Below are positions 41,448 to 49,854 of a DNA stretch of 64,000 nt, piece by piece. Location: the NCBI GenBank assembly GCA_007692605.1, contig REBS01000121.1:20050-84049 (forward strand), read 5' to 3'. The notes below the pieces were generated by a model. That model made no database searches. It worked only from the letters and a program-made list of their open reading frames with translations, and was not told the DNA's origin. Source of the stretch: Gemmatimonadales bacterium (lineage in GTDB: Bacteria > Gemmatimonadota > Gemmatimonadetes > Longimicrobiales > Gaopeijiaceae). Every line of letters begins with the position of its first letter. Position 1 is the stretch's first letter. Position numbers and translations under genes: made by a program.

Positions 41448-44171
41448 TCACCACGGCGCGCCCGGCACCGAGCTGTACGACCCGTGGAAGAGGGCGTTCA
41501 GGAAGAGGCGGTTCGTCCCGTACCAGTAGCCGCGGAAATTCGGGTTGTCGAGAAAGAGCAGGACGCTTCCGCCCCCCACCTGGTCGATCAGCACCGACGC
41601 CGTCCCCCGGAGCCGCTCCAGGTTCCGCTCCGAGATGTATCCGCTCAGGTGCGGGTCCTCGGTGAGCTGCACCACCGTGCTGTAGGGGTTCGAGGCCGGC
41701 GGGTACAGGAAGCTGTGATCGCGCCAGACGGGAAGGGTCCTTCGGTGGAGCCCGAAGCCGAGCGGATGGGTGATGTCGACATCGGCCTCGTAGATCGAGC
41801 CCCCGATCTGCTGGGCGCCCGAGATCACCCCGGCATCGGCCCAGTCGCGTCGGCCCAGAGGCACGTCCTCCCAATCGTCGGGGAGGAGGTCTCCGGCGCC
41901 CTCTCGATCGGCGGCGATCCGCGGGGCGAAGCCCTGCCCCACCGCCCAGTTCGCCGCGGAACGGATCGCGACCAGCGTCCCCCCGCGCTGCAGCCAGCGG
42001 CGCAGATCCTCTCGCTGCCCCTCGCTCAGGAAGTTGTAGTTGCCCGAGGCCAGCACCACGTGCGTGTACTCGTCGAAGTTGATCCGGCCCACCTGATCGC
42101 GGTCGACCTTGGTGATCGGCAGGTCCACCCGCGTGTCGAGCAGGTGCCAGATCTGCCCGGCCTCGTTCGCCGACACCCCGCTCCCCACGATCATGAGCGG
42201 TCGTGGAGGCGTCATCGGACGCACGTTGCCACTCCCCAGGTCGATCCCCGCGAGCGAATAGCCGGTCTCGGTCGCCTGGAAGGGGACCCCGGAGCGCATC
42301 TCCGCCTCGAGGATCAGTGCGTGGAGCTCGTCGGGCTCCACCGACTGGAGCTGCAGGGGAATCGAGATCGAGCCGGCGGGATACTCGTACGCGCCCAGGT
42401 TCGTGCTCGCAGTGAAGGGCTGGAGCGAGGCTTCGGCCCTCACCCCGCGGGCAAGCAGGTACTGCAGGGCGCGCGGCGCGTAGTAGTCGCTCCAGTCCAG
42501 AAGGTAGGCGTACGACGCCCGGGGGACCGCCCCGAGCCCCTCGGGCGCCGGAACGTCCTCCACGAGGCTCCCGAGCGGAAGGGTGCCGGTGAGCTCATCG
42601 TGCCGGATCCCGTAGGCCAGGCTCATCGTCCAGGTCGAGGCGTCGTAGAAGACGCTGTCGGCATAGCTGTCGGTCCGCTCGAAGATCGACCGGACCATCC
42701 GGTAGCCGGGCTGCTCGACGGGTACGACCCAGGCCCCTCCGGCCCGGTAGCTCTCGCCCCCCACCTCGGTGTCGGCGCCGACCTCGTAGACCTCGATCCG
42801 GTGGCGCAGGAGGAGGTCGAGGAACTCGCGGTTCAGCGAGGCGTTTCGGTCCTCTCCGAAGACCCATCCGCGGACGGGAAAGTCTCCGGCCTCGGCGAGT
42901 CCGCCCAGGTAGAAGTCGCGCTGGTACTCGAGGAGCCGCTCCTTCTCTTCGACCGAGGCGCGGACGGTCGCCAGCGAGGTGCGCAGCTGGTTGCGGATCG
43001 CGAAGCCGAAGCTGAGCTCCCCGTGATGCGAGCTGCTCTGCAGGTGACCGCGCGCGCTGGCCTGCTCGAAGACGAGGCCCAGTCCGCCCAGGAAGTTGGG
43101 GTAGGTGGAGCCGTATCCGGGATAGGTGTTGTCGAAGACCTCCTTGGTGAAATAGAGCGATCCCAGCTCGTCGAGCGACTCCGCCCAGTAGTCGGCGAAG
43201 CGCAGGGTGATGTCGGTGTAGAGCTCCTCGGGAAGGAGGGGATTCCAGGAGCCCTCGGGCTTCGTCGGCTCGAAGAAGTAGGTGCTGTTCGTGCCCATCT
43301 CGTGGTAGTCGGTGACCACGTTGGGGCGCCACTGGTGGTGGAAGTCGATGCGCGCCCGGCTCTCGGGCGCCTGCAGGGGGAGCCAGTCGCGGTTCAGGTC
43401 GAACCAGTAGTGGTGCGTGCGGCCCCCGGGCCAGACCTCGTTGTGCTCCCGATCGAGGGGATCCGCCACGAAGGGATCCGACTTGTGCATGTTGGCCCAG
43501 TGGGTGTGCCGGTCGCGGCCGTCCGGGTTCAGGACCGGCTCGATGTGGAACACCCCTTCGGCCAGGTAGCCGGCCACCTCGTCGAGCTCCGAGGCGGCGA
43601 GCCAGTAGGCCTGGAGCATCGCGACCTCCGACGACGACGTCTCGTTGCCGTGCACCCCGTAGCCCAGGTGGACGATGACCGGGCGGTCGGCGGCGGGGAC
43701 CGGGCCGGAGTCGGCATCGAGCGCCCGCAGGTGCGTCTGGCGGATCTCGTCGAGGCGCTGGTGGTTGGCGGGCGAGGTGACGGTGATCACCGGCATGACG
43801 CGGTGCTCGACCGTGCGACCGATCTCCTGGTAGCTGACCCGGTCCGAGAGCCGTGCCAGCTCGCGGAAGTACGCCACGATCTGATCATGGCGGGTGTGGT
43901 GGGTCCCGATCTCGTAGCCCAGGAACTCCTGCGGCGAGGGAATGTCGGCGCTGAACCGCTGGCCCTCGGGAAAGAGCTCCTCGAGGGTGAAGTGCGGCTG
44001 CTCGTGGGGGTCCGGGGTCATCTGAGCGGCGGGCTGGGCCTGCTGGGCGCCCACCCCCGAGGCGGATACGAGTAGCACTGCCAGGGCAAGGGCGAGAACC
44101 GGGTGAAGCGCGCGCTGGGACACCGGACGCAGGAGCGGGCGGATCGTGGCGAAGCGATGAAGCACGGTCAT
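41448..44171 (-). CDS. Secreted M14-family zinc carboxypeptidase-like protein
   Basis: The 907-residue protein has a signal peptide (PVLALALAVLLVSASGVGAQ). The M14 core is at ~70-400: zinc ligands in GYGVHGNETSSSEVAML (HxxE), the third His in TDYHEMGTNSTYFFEP, and the catalytic Glu region LGLVFEQASARG. The C-terminal ~200 residues include a glutamine-amidotransferase-like fold (PRPLMIVGSGVSANEAGQIW, YTHVVLASGNYNFLSEGQRE) without an obvious nucleophile. It is very long for M14 but typical of the large bacterial subgroup. It probably degrades peptides in the periplasm or outside. Monocistronic. Confidence 0.92.
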   Translation of the reverse strand: MTVLHRFATIRPLLRPVSQRALHPVLALALAVLLVSASGVGAQQAQPAAQMTPDPHEQPHFTLEELFPEGQRFSADIPSPQEFLGYEIGTHHTRHDQIVAYFRELARLSDRVSYQEIGRTVEHRVMPVITVTSPANHQRLDEIRQTHLRALDADSGPVPAADRPVIVHLGYGVHGNETSSSEVAMLQAYWLAASELDEVAGYLAEGVFHIEPVLNPDGRDRHTHWANMHKSDPFVADPLDREHNEVWPGGRTHHYWFDLNRDWLPLQAPESRARIDFHHQWRPNVVTDYHEMGTNSTYFFEPTKPEGSWNPLLPEELYTDITLRFADYWAESLDELGSLYFTKEVFDNTYPGYGSTYPNFLGGLGLVFEQASARGHLQSSSHHGELSFGFAIRNQLRTSLATVRASVEEKERLLEYQRDFYLGGLAEAGDFPVRGWVFGEDRNASLNREFLDLLLRHRIEVYEVGADTEVGGESYRAGGAWVVPVEQPGYRMVRSIFERTDSYADSVFYDASTWTMSLAYGIRHDELTGTLPLGSLVEDVPAPEGLGAVPRASYAYLLDWSDYYAPRALQYLLARGVRAEASLQPFTASTNLGAYEYPAGSISIPLQLQSVEPDELHALILEAEMRSGVPFQATETGYSLAGIDLGSGNVRPMTPPRPLMIVGSGVSANEAGQIWHLLDTRVDLPITKVDRDQVGRINFDEYTHVVLASGNYNFLSEGQREDLRRWLQRGGTLVAIRSAANWAVGQGFAPRIAADREGAGDLLPDDWEDVPLGRRDWADAGVISGAQQIGGSIYEADVDITHPLGFGLHRRTLPVWRDHSFLYPPASNPYSTVVQLTEDPHLSGYISERNLERLRGTASVLIDQVGGGSVLLFLDNPNFRGYWYGTNRLFLNALFHGSYSSVPGAPW

Positions 44172-44300
44172 GGCGAAGCGGGGTTCGGGGTGTGCGTGAC
44201 GGGATCGTCGGCGATGTCGTTTGAGTGTCGACCACTCTAACCTCGCCCGGGACGGGGTGAAAGGAGAGAGCGGGTGGGGCGTGTGCTGGGGCCCTCCCGG

Positions 44301-46430
44301 TCAGGCCGGGAAGCTGCCGTCCGGATTCAGTCCCCAGTGACGGCGCACCCGCTCCAGCACGGCCCGGAAGCGTGCATCCTCACAGAAGTCCCCGAGCATG
44401 TCCCGGTAGTGGAAGTGCATGGCGAGGGTGGGCCAGTAGGCCCATCGCTCCACCCGCTCCAGCGCCGCGAATGCACGCTCCCGCTCTCCGAGTGTGGCGT
44501 GCACCATTCCCACCCCGAAGGTGTCGCCGGCCTCGGCGAGGCGGCCGAAAAGGGAGCGGGCCTCGGGTTTCGAATCCGACGTGGCGTGAATCATCGCGAG
44601 CGCGAGGAGTGGCCCGGAGCCGGCCCAGGGCACGAGCAGCCCCTCGAGGAGCTTCCTGGCCTCGTCAGGCTCTCCGAGGGCCAGCTGGGCGTGCGCCTCG
44701 TAGAAGGCTGCCGACGTTTCGTCGGGCTGAAGCCTGTGGGCCCGGCGCGCCTCCCGCAGCGCGGTCTCGGGGTCGCCGGTGACCAGACGGGTCGCCGCCA
44801 GGTTCCCCACGACTTCGGGCGCGAGGGGATTCAGCTGGACCGCTCGCAGAGAGCACTCCAGGGCGGCCTCTCCCCGGCCGAGAAGCTGATACGTCCAGCT
44901 CATCCAGTTGTGCGCGTCGGCATGGCTGGGCTCAAGCTCCACCGCGCGAGCATATCCGTGGATCGCCGGTGGCCCCTCGTGACGGGCCTCGTGCATCAGG
45001 GCACGCGAGGCGTGCGCCGCCGCGAGTTCGGGGTCCAGCGCCAGCGCTCGCTCGACCGCGGACGTGGCCTCCGGAAAGGTCTCGTCAGCCCCCGCGTATC
45101 CGTATTCGTAGCGAAGGGTGAGCGCATCTGCGAGTCCAACCCACGCCAGGGCGTAGTCCGGATCCTCCGCGATCGCGCGACGGAAGTGACGCACGGCTCG
45201 CCGCATCCCATCGTCCGTCCGCTTATCGAGGCGCAGCCGTCCCTCCTGCTGATGCCGGTAGGCCTCGAGGCTGCCGGTCGGAGCCCCTCGCGTCATCCGC
45301 GCCCTCTCATGAGGGGTGAGTTCGGCTCGAAGCCGCTGCGCGATCGTCTCTGCCAGCTCGCTCTGGATCTCGAAGAGGTTTTCCGTGGTCAACTCCCGAT
45401 CGAAGGTGTCCGCCCACCGATGCCCGTCGCTTCGTGCGTCGATCACCTGGATGTTCAACCGAACGCGATCCCCCACCTGCTGCACGGCTCCCTCGACGAT
45501 GGTCCCCACCCCAAGGGCCCCGGCGATCTCGGGGAGGGGCACGCTGGTTCCGCGGTACCGGAGCACCGAGGTCCGTGACGTCACGCTCAGAGCCGTCACA
45601 CTCGAGAGCCGGGTCAGAAGATCGTGATGAAGCCCTTCGGCGAGGGTGGAGGGCTGGTCGACCCCGAGACTCTCGAAAGGAAGGACGGCGATCGAGAGTC
45701 GATCACCTCCCGGGCCCGACGCCTCCCCCTGAAACTCCCGGGTGAGCGCTCGCACCCGGGCGCTGGGCTCCGCCTCGAACTCCGCCTCGAAGGCCTCGAG
45801 GTGCTCCTGGCCGACCCGGAGGGCCTCCGCGCGGTTTCCTGCGGCCGCCAGCGCATTCATGAGCCGGATCGTGACCCGGGCGTCATGAGGGTCCTCGCGG
45901 GCCCTCTCTCGCCACCACCGAACGGCGAGCATCGCCTCCTTGCGCTCTTCGGCCCCCATGGCGAGGGCCTCGAGGGCCTCCCGGTAGCCGCGGCGCAGTC
46001 GATCCCGCTCCCGCTCCGCCCATTGCTCGAATTCCGGCGAATCCCGCAGCCAGAACCCGTCCAGAAACGGCCCCGCGTAGAGTGCGACCGCAGCCTCCGA
46101 CTCCCCCGCCTCGAGAGCCACGCGGAACTGCCCCACGTCGCTGCGGATCCGCCGAGCGTTCAACCGAAGGCCCCCGCCGACGGAGAGGAGAACGTCGCCG
46201 CCCAACGCCTTGCGCAGACGATGGACCCCGGTGTTCAGACGGTTTCGAGCCACTCTCTCCGCGGACCCCGGCCAGAGGAAGCCGGTGAGTTTTCCCCGGC
46301 TGAGCGTCAGGTCGGGAGCACAGCTCAGGAGCGACAGGAGCGCAAGGGAGTGTCGATGGCTCGCCGGCCCCGAAAGCGTACCGGCTTTGTCGTGCACCGT
46401 CGCGCCGCCCAGGAGCTTCAGTTCGAACAT
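44301..46430 (-). CDS. BTAD-type transcriptional regulator with TPR repeats
   Basis: The 709-residue protein starts MFELKLLGGATVHDKAGTLS from ATG 46430, with GAGG upstream; the N-terminal track extension is non-coding. Residues ~1-95 are an OmpR-type winged helix (ARNRLNTGVHRLRKALGGDV) and ~95-240 a bacterial transcriptional activation domain. A central FlgO-like/adenylate-cyclase-associated domain follows (LSIAVLPFESLGVDQPSTLA ... DRVRLNIQVIDARSDGHRWA). At least five TPRs complete the protein (ALAWVGLADALTLRYEYGYA, GRGEAALECSLRAVQLNPLA). It is cytoplasmic, with no kinase or receiver domain. The likely targets are unknown; the adjacent M14 gene is a candidate. Confidence 0.9.
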   Translation of the reverse strand: MFELKLLGGATVHDKAGTLSGPASHRHSLALLSLLSCAPDLTLSRGKLTGFLWPGSAERVARNRLNTGVHRLRKALGGDVLLSVGGGLRLNARRIRSDVGQFRVALEAGESEAAVALYAGPFLDGFWLRDSPEFEQWAERERDRLRRGYREALEALAMGAEERKEAMLAVRWWRERAREDPHDARVTIRLMNALAAAGNRAEALRVGQEHLEAFEAEFEAEPSARVRALTREFQGEASGPGGDRLSIAVLPFESLGVDQPSTLAEGLHHDLLTRLSSVTALSVTSRTSVLRYRGTSVPLPEIAGALGVGTIVEGAVQQVGDRVRLNIQVIDARSDGHRWADTFDRELTTENLFEIQSELAETIAQRLRAELTPHERARMTRGAPTGSLEAYRHQQEGRLRLDKRTDDGMRRAVRHFRRAIAEDPDYALAWVGLADALTLRYEYGYAGADETFPEATSAVERALALDPELAAAHASRALMHEARHEGPPAIHGYARAVELEPSHADAHNWMSWTYQLLGRGEAALECSLRAVQLNPLAPEVVGNLAATRLVTGDPETALREARRAHRLQPDETSAAFYEAHAQLALGEPDEARKLLEGLLVPWAGSGPLLALAMIHATSDSKPEARSLFGRLAEAGDTFGVGMVHATLGERERAFAALERVERWAYWPTLAMHFHYRDMLGDFCEDARFRAVLERVRRHWGLNPDGSFPA

Positions 46431-47037
46431 CGCACCTCGCTCGACCGCAGGGTGACCGAGGGCGATCGGAACATGCCCCCGTCTCGTGCTCTTCATCCAA
46501 GGTAAGTCGATTCCTGCACGCAGCGCACGGTGGGGGGGACTCAACGCACCAGGGTTCGGGGGTGGGACATCCAGCTTCGCGACGTCATGGCCGAGCATGC
46601 CTCCGCGGAGTGTACGCGACCTTCCGAGCCACGACGATGCCTGGAACCGGAAGTCCACACGGATGGGGTCTTCGCGGGACGGTGTCATCGGAACGGGTTG
46701 TATATGAGCCGGAATCCACAAGCGTTCCTCGCCAAAATCGACGGTTGTGGAGTTCGCGGTCTATACGACGCCCTGGAACGCCAGCGTCCACGAACGAGCC
46801 GTCCAGTGGGGAGAAACGGCTCCCTCCCGCCCGCGACGGTTCCTTCCCGCCCGCGACGGTTCCCTCCCGCCCGCGACGGTTCCTTCCCGCCCGCGAAGTG
46901 AGGGCCGCTCGCAGCCGCTCGCCCCCAACCCGCGAACGACCGCACGCACCCCCGCCCGCCAATCGCTCTCGTCCCACACCGAGCGGCCCGGCCTCGAGGT
47001 GGAGTGCGTCCAGGCTTGGGTCACCCATGCCGGACAC
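46431..47037. other. Intergenic region upstream of the BTAD regulator
   Basis: This ~600-bp stretch shows no believable gene; track ORFs here are short and in conflicting frames. It contains a four-unit 20-bp tandem repeat (46821-46900, listed separately) and presumably the regulator's promoter near 46440-46560, where I cannot name hexamers. Beyond 47037 lies the candidate RNA unit. Confidence 0.6.
46821..46900. repeat. 20-bp tandem repeat, four units
   Basis: TCC(C/T)TCCCGCCCGCGACGGT is repeated at 46821, 46841, 46861 and 46881, the last copy diverging at its end. Units 1 and 3 have CCC and units 2 and 4 have CTT-type first halves, so the array looks like a duplicated 40-bp pair. It is non-coding, and copy number may vary between strains. 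Confidence 0.9.
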
Positions 47038-47070
47038 AAAAAAAGCCGGCACCCTCGAAAGGATGCCGAC
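47038..47070 (-). terminator. Rho-independent terminator (minus strand)
   Basis: On the minus strand GTCGGCATCCT-TTCG-AGGGTGCCGGC forms a stem that is complete if G-U pairs are allowed, followed by TTTTTTT. The mismatches are wobble-compatible only on the minus strand, which fixes its direction. Confidence 0.85.
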
Positions 47071-47232
47071 TTCCGGAACCACGTGGCAGGGGTGTTATTG
47101 AAGCCCGGGATAAACGAGTGGTGACCTCCCCCCAGCGTTCGAAGTCCTTCGAAAAGGCGTGACGGCGGCTGCGAGAGTCAGTCCCGGCTTCTTTTGTGTT
47201 GGCTCAATAATGATGCCCTGCCAACGCGTCCG
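47038..47232 (-). ncRNA. Candidate ~190-nt structured RNA (6S-RNA-like size and layout)
   Basis: Between a minus-strand -10 element and the terminator at 47038-47070 lies a region whose ends pair: GGCAGGG (47222-47216) with CCCTGCC (47091-47085), TTATTGA (47210-47204) with TCAATAA (47101-47095), and GAAGCC-GGGA (47191-47182) with TCCCGGGCTTC (47110-47100). A small inner hairpin CCTTTTCGAAGG lies near the middle. A long rod closed at its base with internal loops and a length near 190 nt recalls 6S RNA, but no consensus was tested and other RNAs are possible. No ORF with a ribosome site is present. Confidence 0.45.
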
Positions 47233-47239
47233 GACATCC

Positions 47240-47245
47240 AATATA
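47240..47245 (-). promoter_or_regulatory. -10 element for the candidate RNA
   Basis: Minus-strand TATATT (5 of 6 to TATAAT) in the stretch TACTTATATTGG places a start near 47232. The -35 is weak: TTTGCG lies 18 bp upstream. Confidence 0.4.
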
Positions 47246-47318
47246 AGTACCCTCCCCTCGGCACGCAAAGAGCCGGGGGGGCCACAGCCTCTCGCACCCG
47301 GAGGGTCCGCTCCCCACC

Positions 47319-48884
47319 TTACCCGCCGGCGTACATCGGGAAGGTCACCGCGATCGCCCAGGCAAAGGCCATGGAGTTTCCCAGCCCCGCGACCAGTGGA
47401 GAACCGGTACTCCGGAACGCCCAGCGGCTGAACAGGCCGTGTACCACGAAGAAGATCAGGACCACCGGGAAGATGATGATCAGGAAGAAGAGGGCCTGGA
47501 AGTCCAGTGCCACCGCGAGGGCCAGCGAGAGAAGGAAGAGAACCTTGGTGAAGGCGTAGGCACCTCGCCGCGGATCCGTGCCGCGGGTCAGCCACTCGTC
47601 CGCCAGGAAGTAGGGGAGGACCCCCACCAGCACGGCGACCATCAGCGGAATGCGTTCGGCCACGGGGAAAAACGAGGTGAAGAAGCGGTCCAGGGGCCAG
47701 GCCATCAGCACGAGGAAGAACGCCACCATCCCCCCCGCCCCCAGCGCCAGCCGGAACGCCCCCGGCCCCCGGACCCCGGCCAGCTCCAGCACCCGCCCCA
47801 TGCGGGGCCGTCCCCCGGTCCACCAGAGCAGCGCGGCGGTGAAGAGCCCCATGGCGAGAAAGTGCACCCCCAGGTAGTCGCCCACCACGACCGGAAGGAA
47901 TCCGGTGGGAAGCGGACGCAGGAGGAAGGGCGTGACCAGCGCCGGGAGCCCGGCGACCAGGAGCAGGCGCTTCCACGTCGCATCGGCACCTCCGGGAGTG
48001 GGGGCCACCCGGGGGAGCAGGGTGGCCAGTGGACGCGCCAGCAGGAAGACGCAGACCATGAGCAGCGCGATCCACAGCCCGCGACCATGCGCTCGATTCG
48101 CGATCGGATCCACGCCCTCCCACTCGAAGACGCCGTCCAGCCAGAGCCGCGTCTCGTCGAGCGTGGTGGCGCTGTAGAGTACCCCGACATGCTCCACCCG
48201 GGGGGAGACCACCAGTCGCCGGGCACTGCCGTCGGAGAGGTCGCCATACGTGGTGAAGGACGCCACCGACTCCGAGTCCCCGCCGGTCCTCATGGCCACG
48301 ACCCTGCGGCCCTCGGCCTCGAGTCGACCCTCCAGCGCCCCCACGATGACCAGGAGATTCCGGGGGGTGGACGCGTCGATGGTGGGAGCGAAGAGGGACA
48401 CGCCCACCGTGGCCCTCACCCGGGGGTCCTCCTGGGCGTATCGCACCAGGATGTTCGTAGCCATCGAATGTCCCACCAGCGCCAGCCCTCCCTCCACCCC
48501 CGGAAGCGAGAGCGCCATCTCGGCCACCTCGGCCGTCTGCTCGATCAGGAGGGCCGACGTCCCGTCCTGCTCGCCCAGATCCCCCCGCATGGGCAGGGGG
48601 TGCCGCCCGTGCCCCAGGAAATCGTAGGTCACCACCACGTATCCGCTTCCCGCGAGCGCCAGGGCGAAGGGCTCCATGAGGCGTCGGGACCCCGCGAAGC
48701 CATGGGCCACCAGGATCACCGGGGCGGGTTCGTCAAGCCCTCCGCGATACACCGTGACCGGGGTCTCGCCCACGTGCAGGGATTCCCGCACGATCCCCCG
48801 CTCATCCGCCCGGAGTTGCCAGAGGGACAGGGCGAGGACGCCGATCAAGGCGATCAGCAGCGGGATGCGACGGGTGGAGGGCAT
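47319..48884 (-). CDS. Alpha/beta-hydrolase fused to a multi-helix membrane domain
   Basis: The 521-residue protein has an N-terminal membrane anchor (IPLLIALIGVLALSLWQL). An alpha/beta-hydrolase domain follows to ~270, with ILVAHGFAGSRRLMEPFALA (oxyanion), the nucleophile elbow LVGHSMATN and a C-terminal His region (SPRVEHVGVLYS). Then come about seven membrane helices (GLWIALLMVCVFLLARPLAT ... DFQALFFLIIIFPVVLIFFV). The hydrolase probably faces the periplasm. I do not recognise the membrane half as a transporter. ATG 48884. It is the last gene of a likely fumC-nfo-hydrolase run. Confidence 0.83.
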   Translation of the reverse strand: MPSTRRIPLLIALIGVLALSLWQLRADERGIVRESLHVGETPVTVYRGGLDEPAPVILVAHGFAGSRRLMEPFALALAGSGYVVVTYDFLGHGRHPLPMRGDLGEQDGTSALLIEQTAEVAEMALSLPGVEGGLALVGHSMATNILVRYAQEDPRVRATVGVSLFAPTIDASTPRNLLVIVGALEGRLEAEGRRVVAMRTGGDSESVASFTTYGDLSDGSARRLVVSPRVEHVGVLYSATTLDETRLWLDGVFEWEGVDPIANRAHGRGLWIALLMVCVFLLARPLATLLPRVAPTPGGADATWKRLLLVAGLPALVTPFLLRPLPTGFLPVVVGDYLGVHFLAMGLFTAALLWWTGGRPRMGRVLELAGVRGPGAFRLALGAGGMVAFFLVLMAWPLDRFFTSFFPVAERIPLMVAVLVGVLPYFLADEWLTRGTDPRRGAYAFTKVLFLLSLALAVALDFQALFFLIIIFPVVLIFFVVHGLFSRWAFRSTGSPLVAGLGNSMAFAWAIAVTFPMYAGG

Positions 48885-48923
48885 GGCGGCCGGGGTGGCG
48901 AGAGAAAGATCGGAAGGCTTCGG

Positions 48924-49850
48924 TCAGGCGCCCCCCCGATACCCCCGCAGCCGCGCCAGATTCTTCCGGTCGAGGGTCACCATGTCGTCGCCCTTGGGCG
49001 TCTCGAGCACCTTCGGAATCTCCATGAACCGCTCGTCGGTCATGATCCGCCGGAAGGGCGCCTCGCCGAGCGACCCCTCGCCGATGTGCTCGTGCCGATC
49101 CTTGTTCGAGCCGAAGGGGTGCTTCGAGTCGTTCAGGTGGAAGAGTCCGAGCCGCTCGAGCCCGAGGAGGTCGTCGAAGGCCGCCCACACCCCGTCGTAG
49201 TCCCCGACCAGGTCGTAGCCCGCCGAGTAGGCATGGCAGGTGTCGAAGCAGATCCCCACCCGACTCCGCTGGGGTTCGGGAATCCCCTCGAGAATCCGGG
49301 CCAGAGACTCGAAGCTCCCCCCGACCGACGTGCCCGAGCCAGCGGTGATTTCGAGGAGGACTCTCGTCGGCCCCGATACCTCTTCGAGGGCTCGGGCGAC
49401 CCCCTCGGCGTTCCGTGCGATCCCCGAATCGGCGTCTCCGTCGGTGGCATTCCCCGGATGCGTGACTAGAAAATCGAGCTCCAGGGCCACGCAGCGCTCC
49501 AGCTCCTTTCGAAACGAGTCGAAGGAGCGCTCCCACAGCTCGGGCTTCGGCGACGAGAGGTTGATCAGGTACGAGTCGTGCGAGCCCGCCACCCGGATCC
49601 CATGCTCCTTCCACGCCGCCCGATACGCCGAGCGCTTCACCTCATCGATCTCGGGCTCGGCCCATCGGTTCGGCTGCTTGGTGAACAGCTGCAGGTTCAG
49701 CGACTCGATCGCACGGGCTCGCTCCGGCGCCATCTGCACCCCGCCGGCGACCGAGACGTGTGCACCCAGTTCGTCGGCCACACCCGCGAACTCTCCTCCC
49801 TCGGACGATGCACCGGCGCCGCCGCCCTGGAACTCGATCCCCTCGCTCAT
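48924..49850 (-). CDS. nfo: Endonuclease IV (AP endonuclease)
   Basis: Nfo cleaves DNA 5' of abasic sites in base-excision repair using three zinc ions in a TIM barrel. The 308 residues include LGAHVSVAGGVQMAPERARA, the metal-ligand segments FLVTHPGNATDG, VLLEITAGSGTSVG, GICFDTCHAYSAGYD, LFHLNDSKHPFGSNKDRHEH and IPKVLETPKGDD, in canonical order. An extra ~25-residue Gly/Ser-rich N-terminus precedes the usual start, so a later start is possible, although ATG 49850 is kept. It begins 5 bp after the fumarase stop, suggesting one transcript. Confidence 0.96.
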   Translation of the reverse strand: MSEGIEFQGGGAGASSEGGEFAGVADELGAHVSVAGGVQMAPERARAIESLNLQLFTKQPNRWAEPEIDEVKRSAYRAAWKEHGIRVAGSHDSYLINLSSPKPELWERSFDSFRKELERCVALELDFLVTHPGNATDGDADSGIARNAEGVARALEEVSGPTRVLLEITAGSGTSVGGSFESLARILEGIPEPQRSRVGICFDTCHAYSAGYDLVGDYDGVWAAFDDLLGLERLGLFHLNDSKHPFGSNKDRHEHIGEGSLGEAPFRRIMTDERFMEIPKVLETPKGDDMVTLDRKNLARLRGYRGGA

Positions 49851-49854
49851 CGCC

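Noticed and set aside
41484-44075. 863-aa plus-strand ORF opposite the M14 peptidase
   Set aside because: The minus strand carries a signal peptide and zinc-peptidase motifs; the opposite frame is low-complexity.
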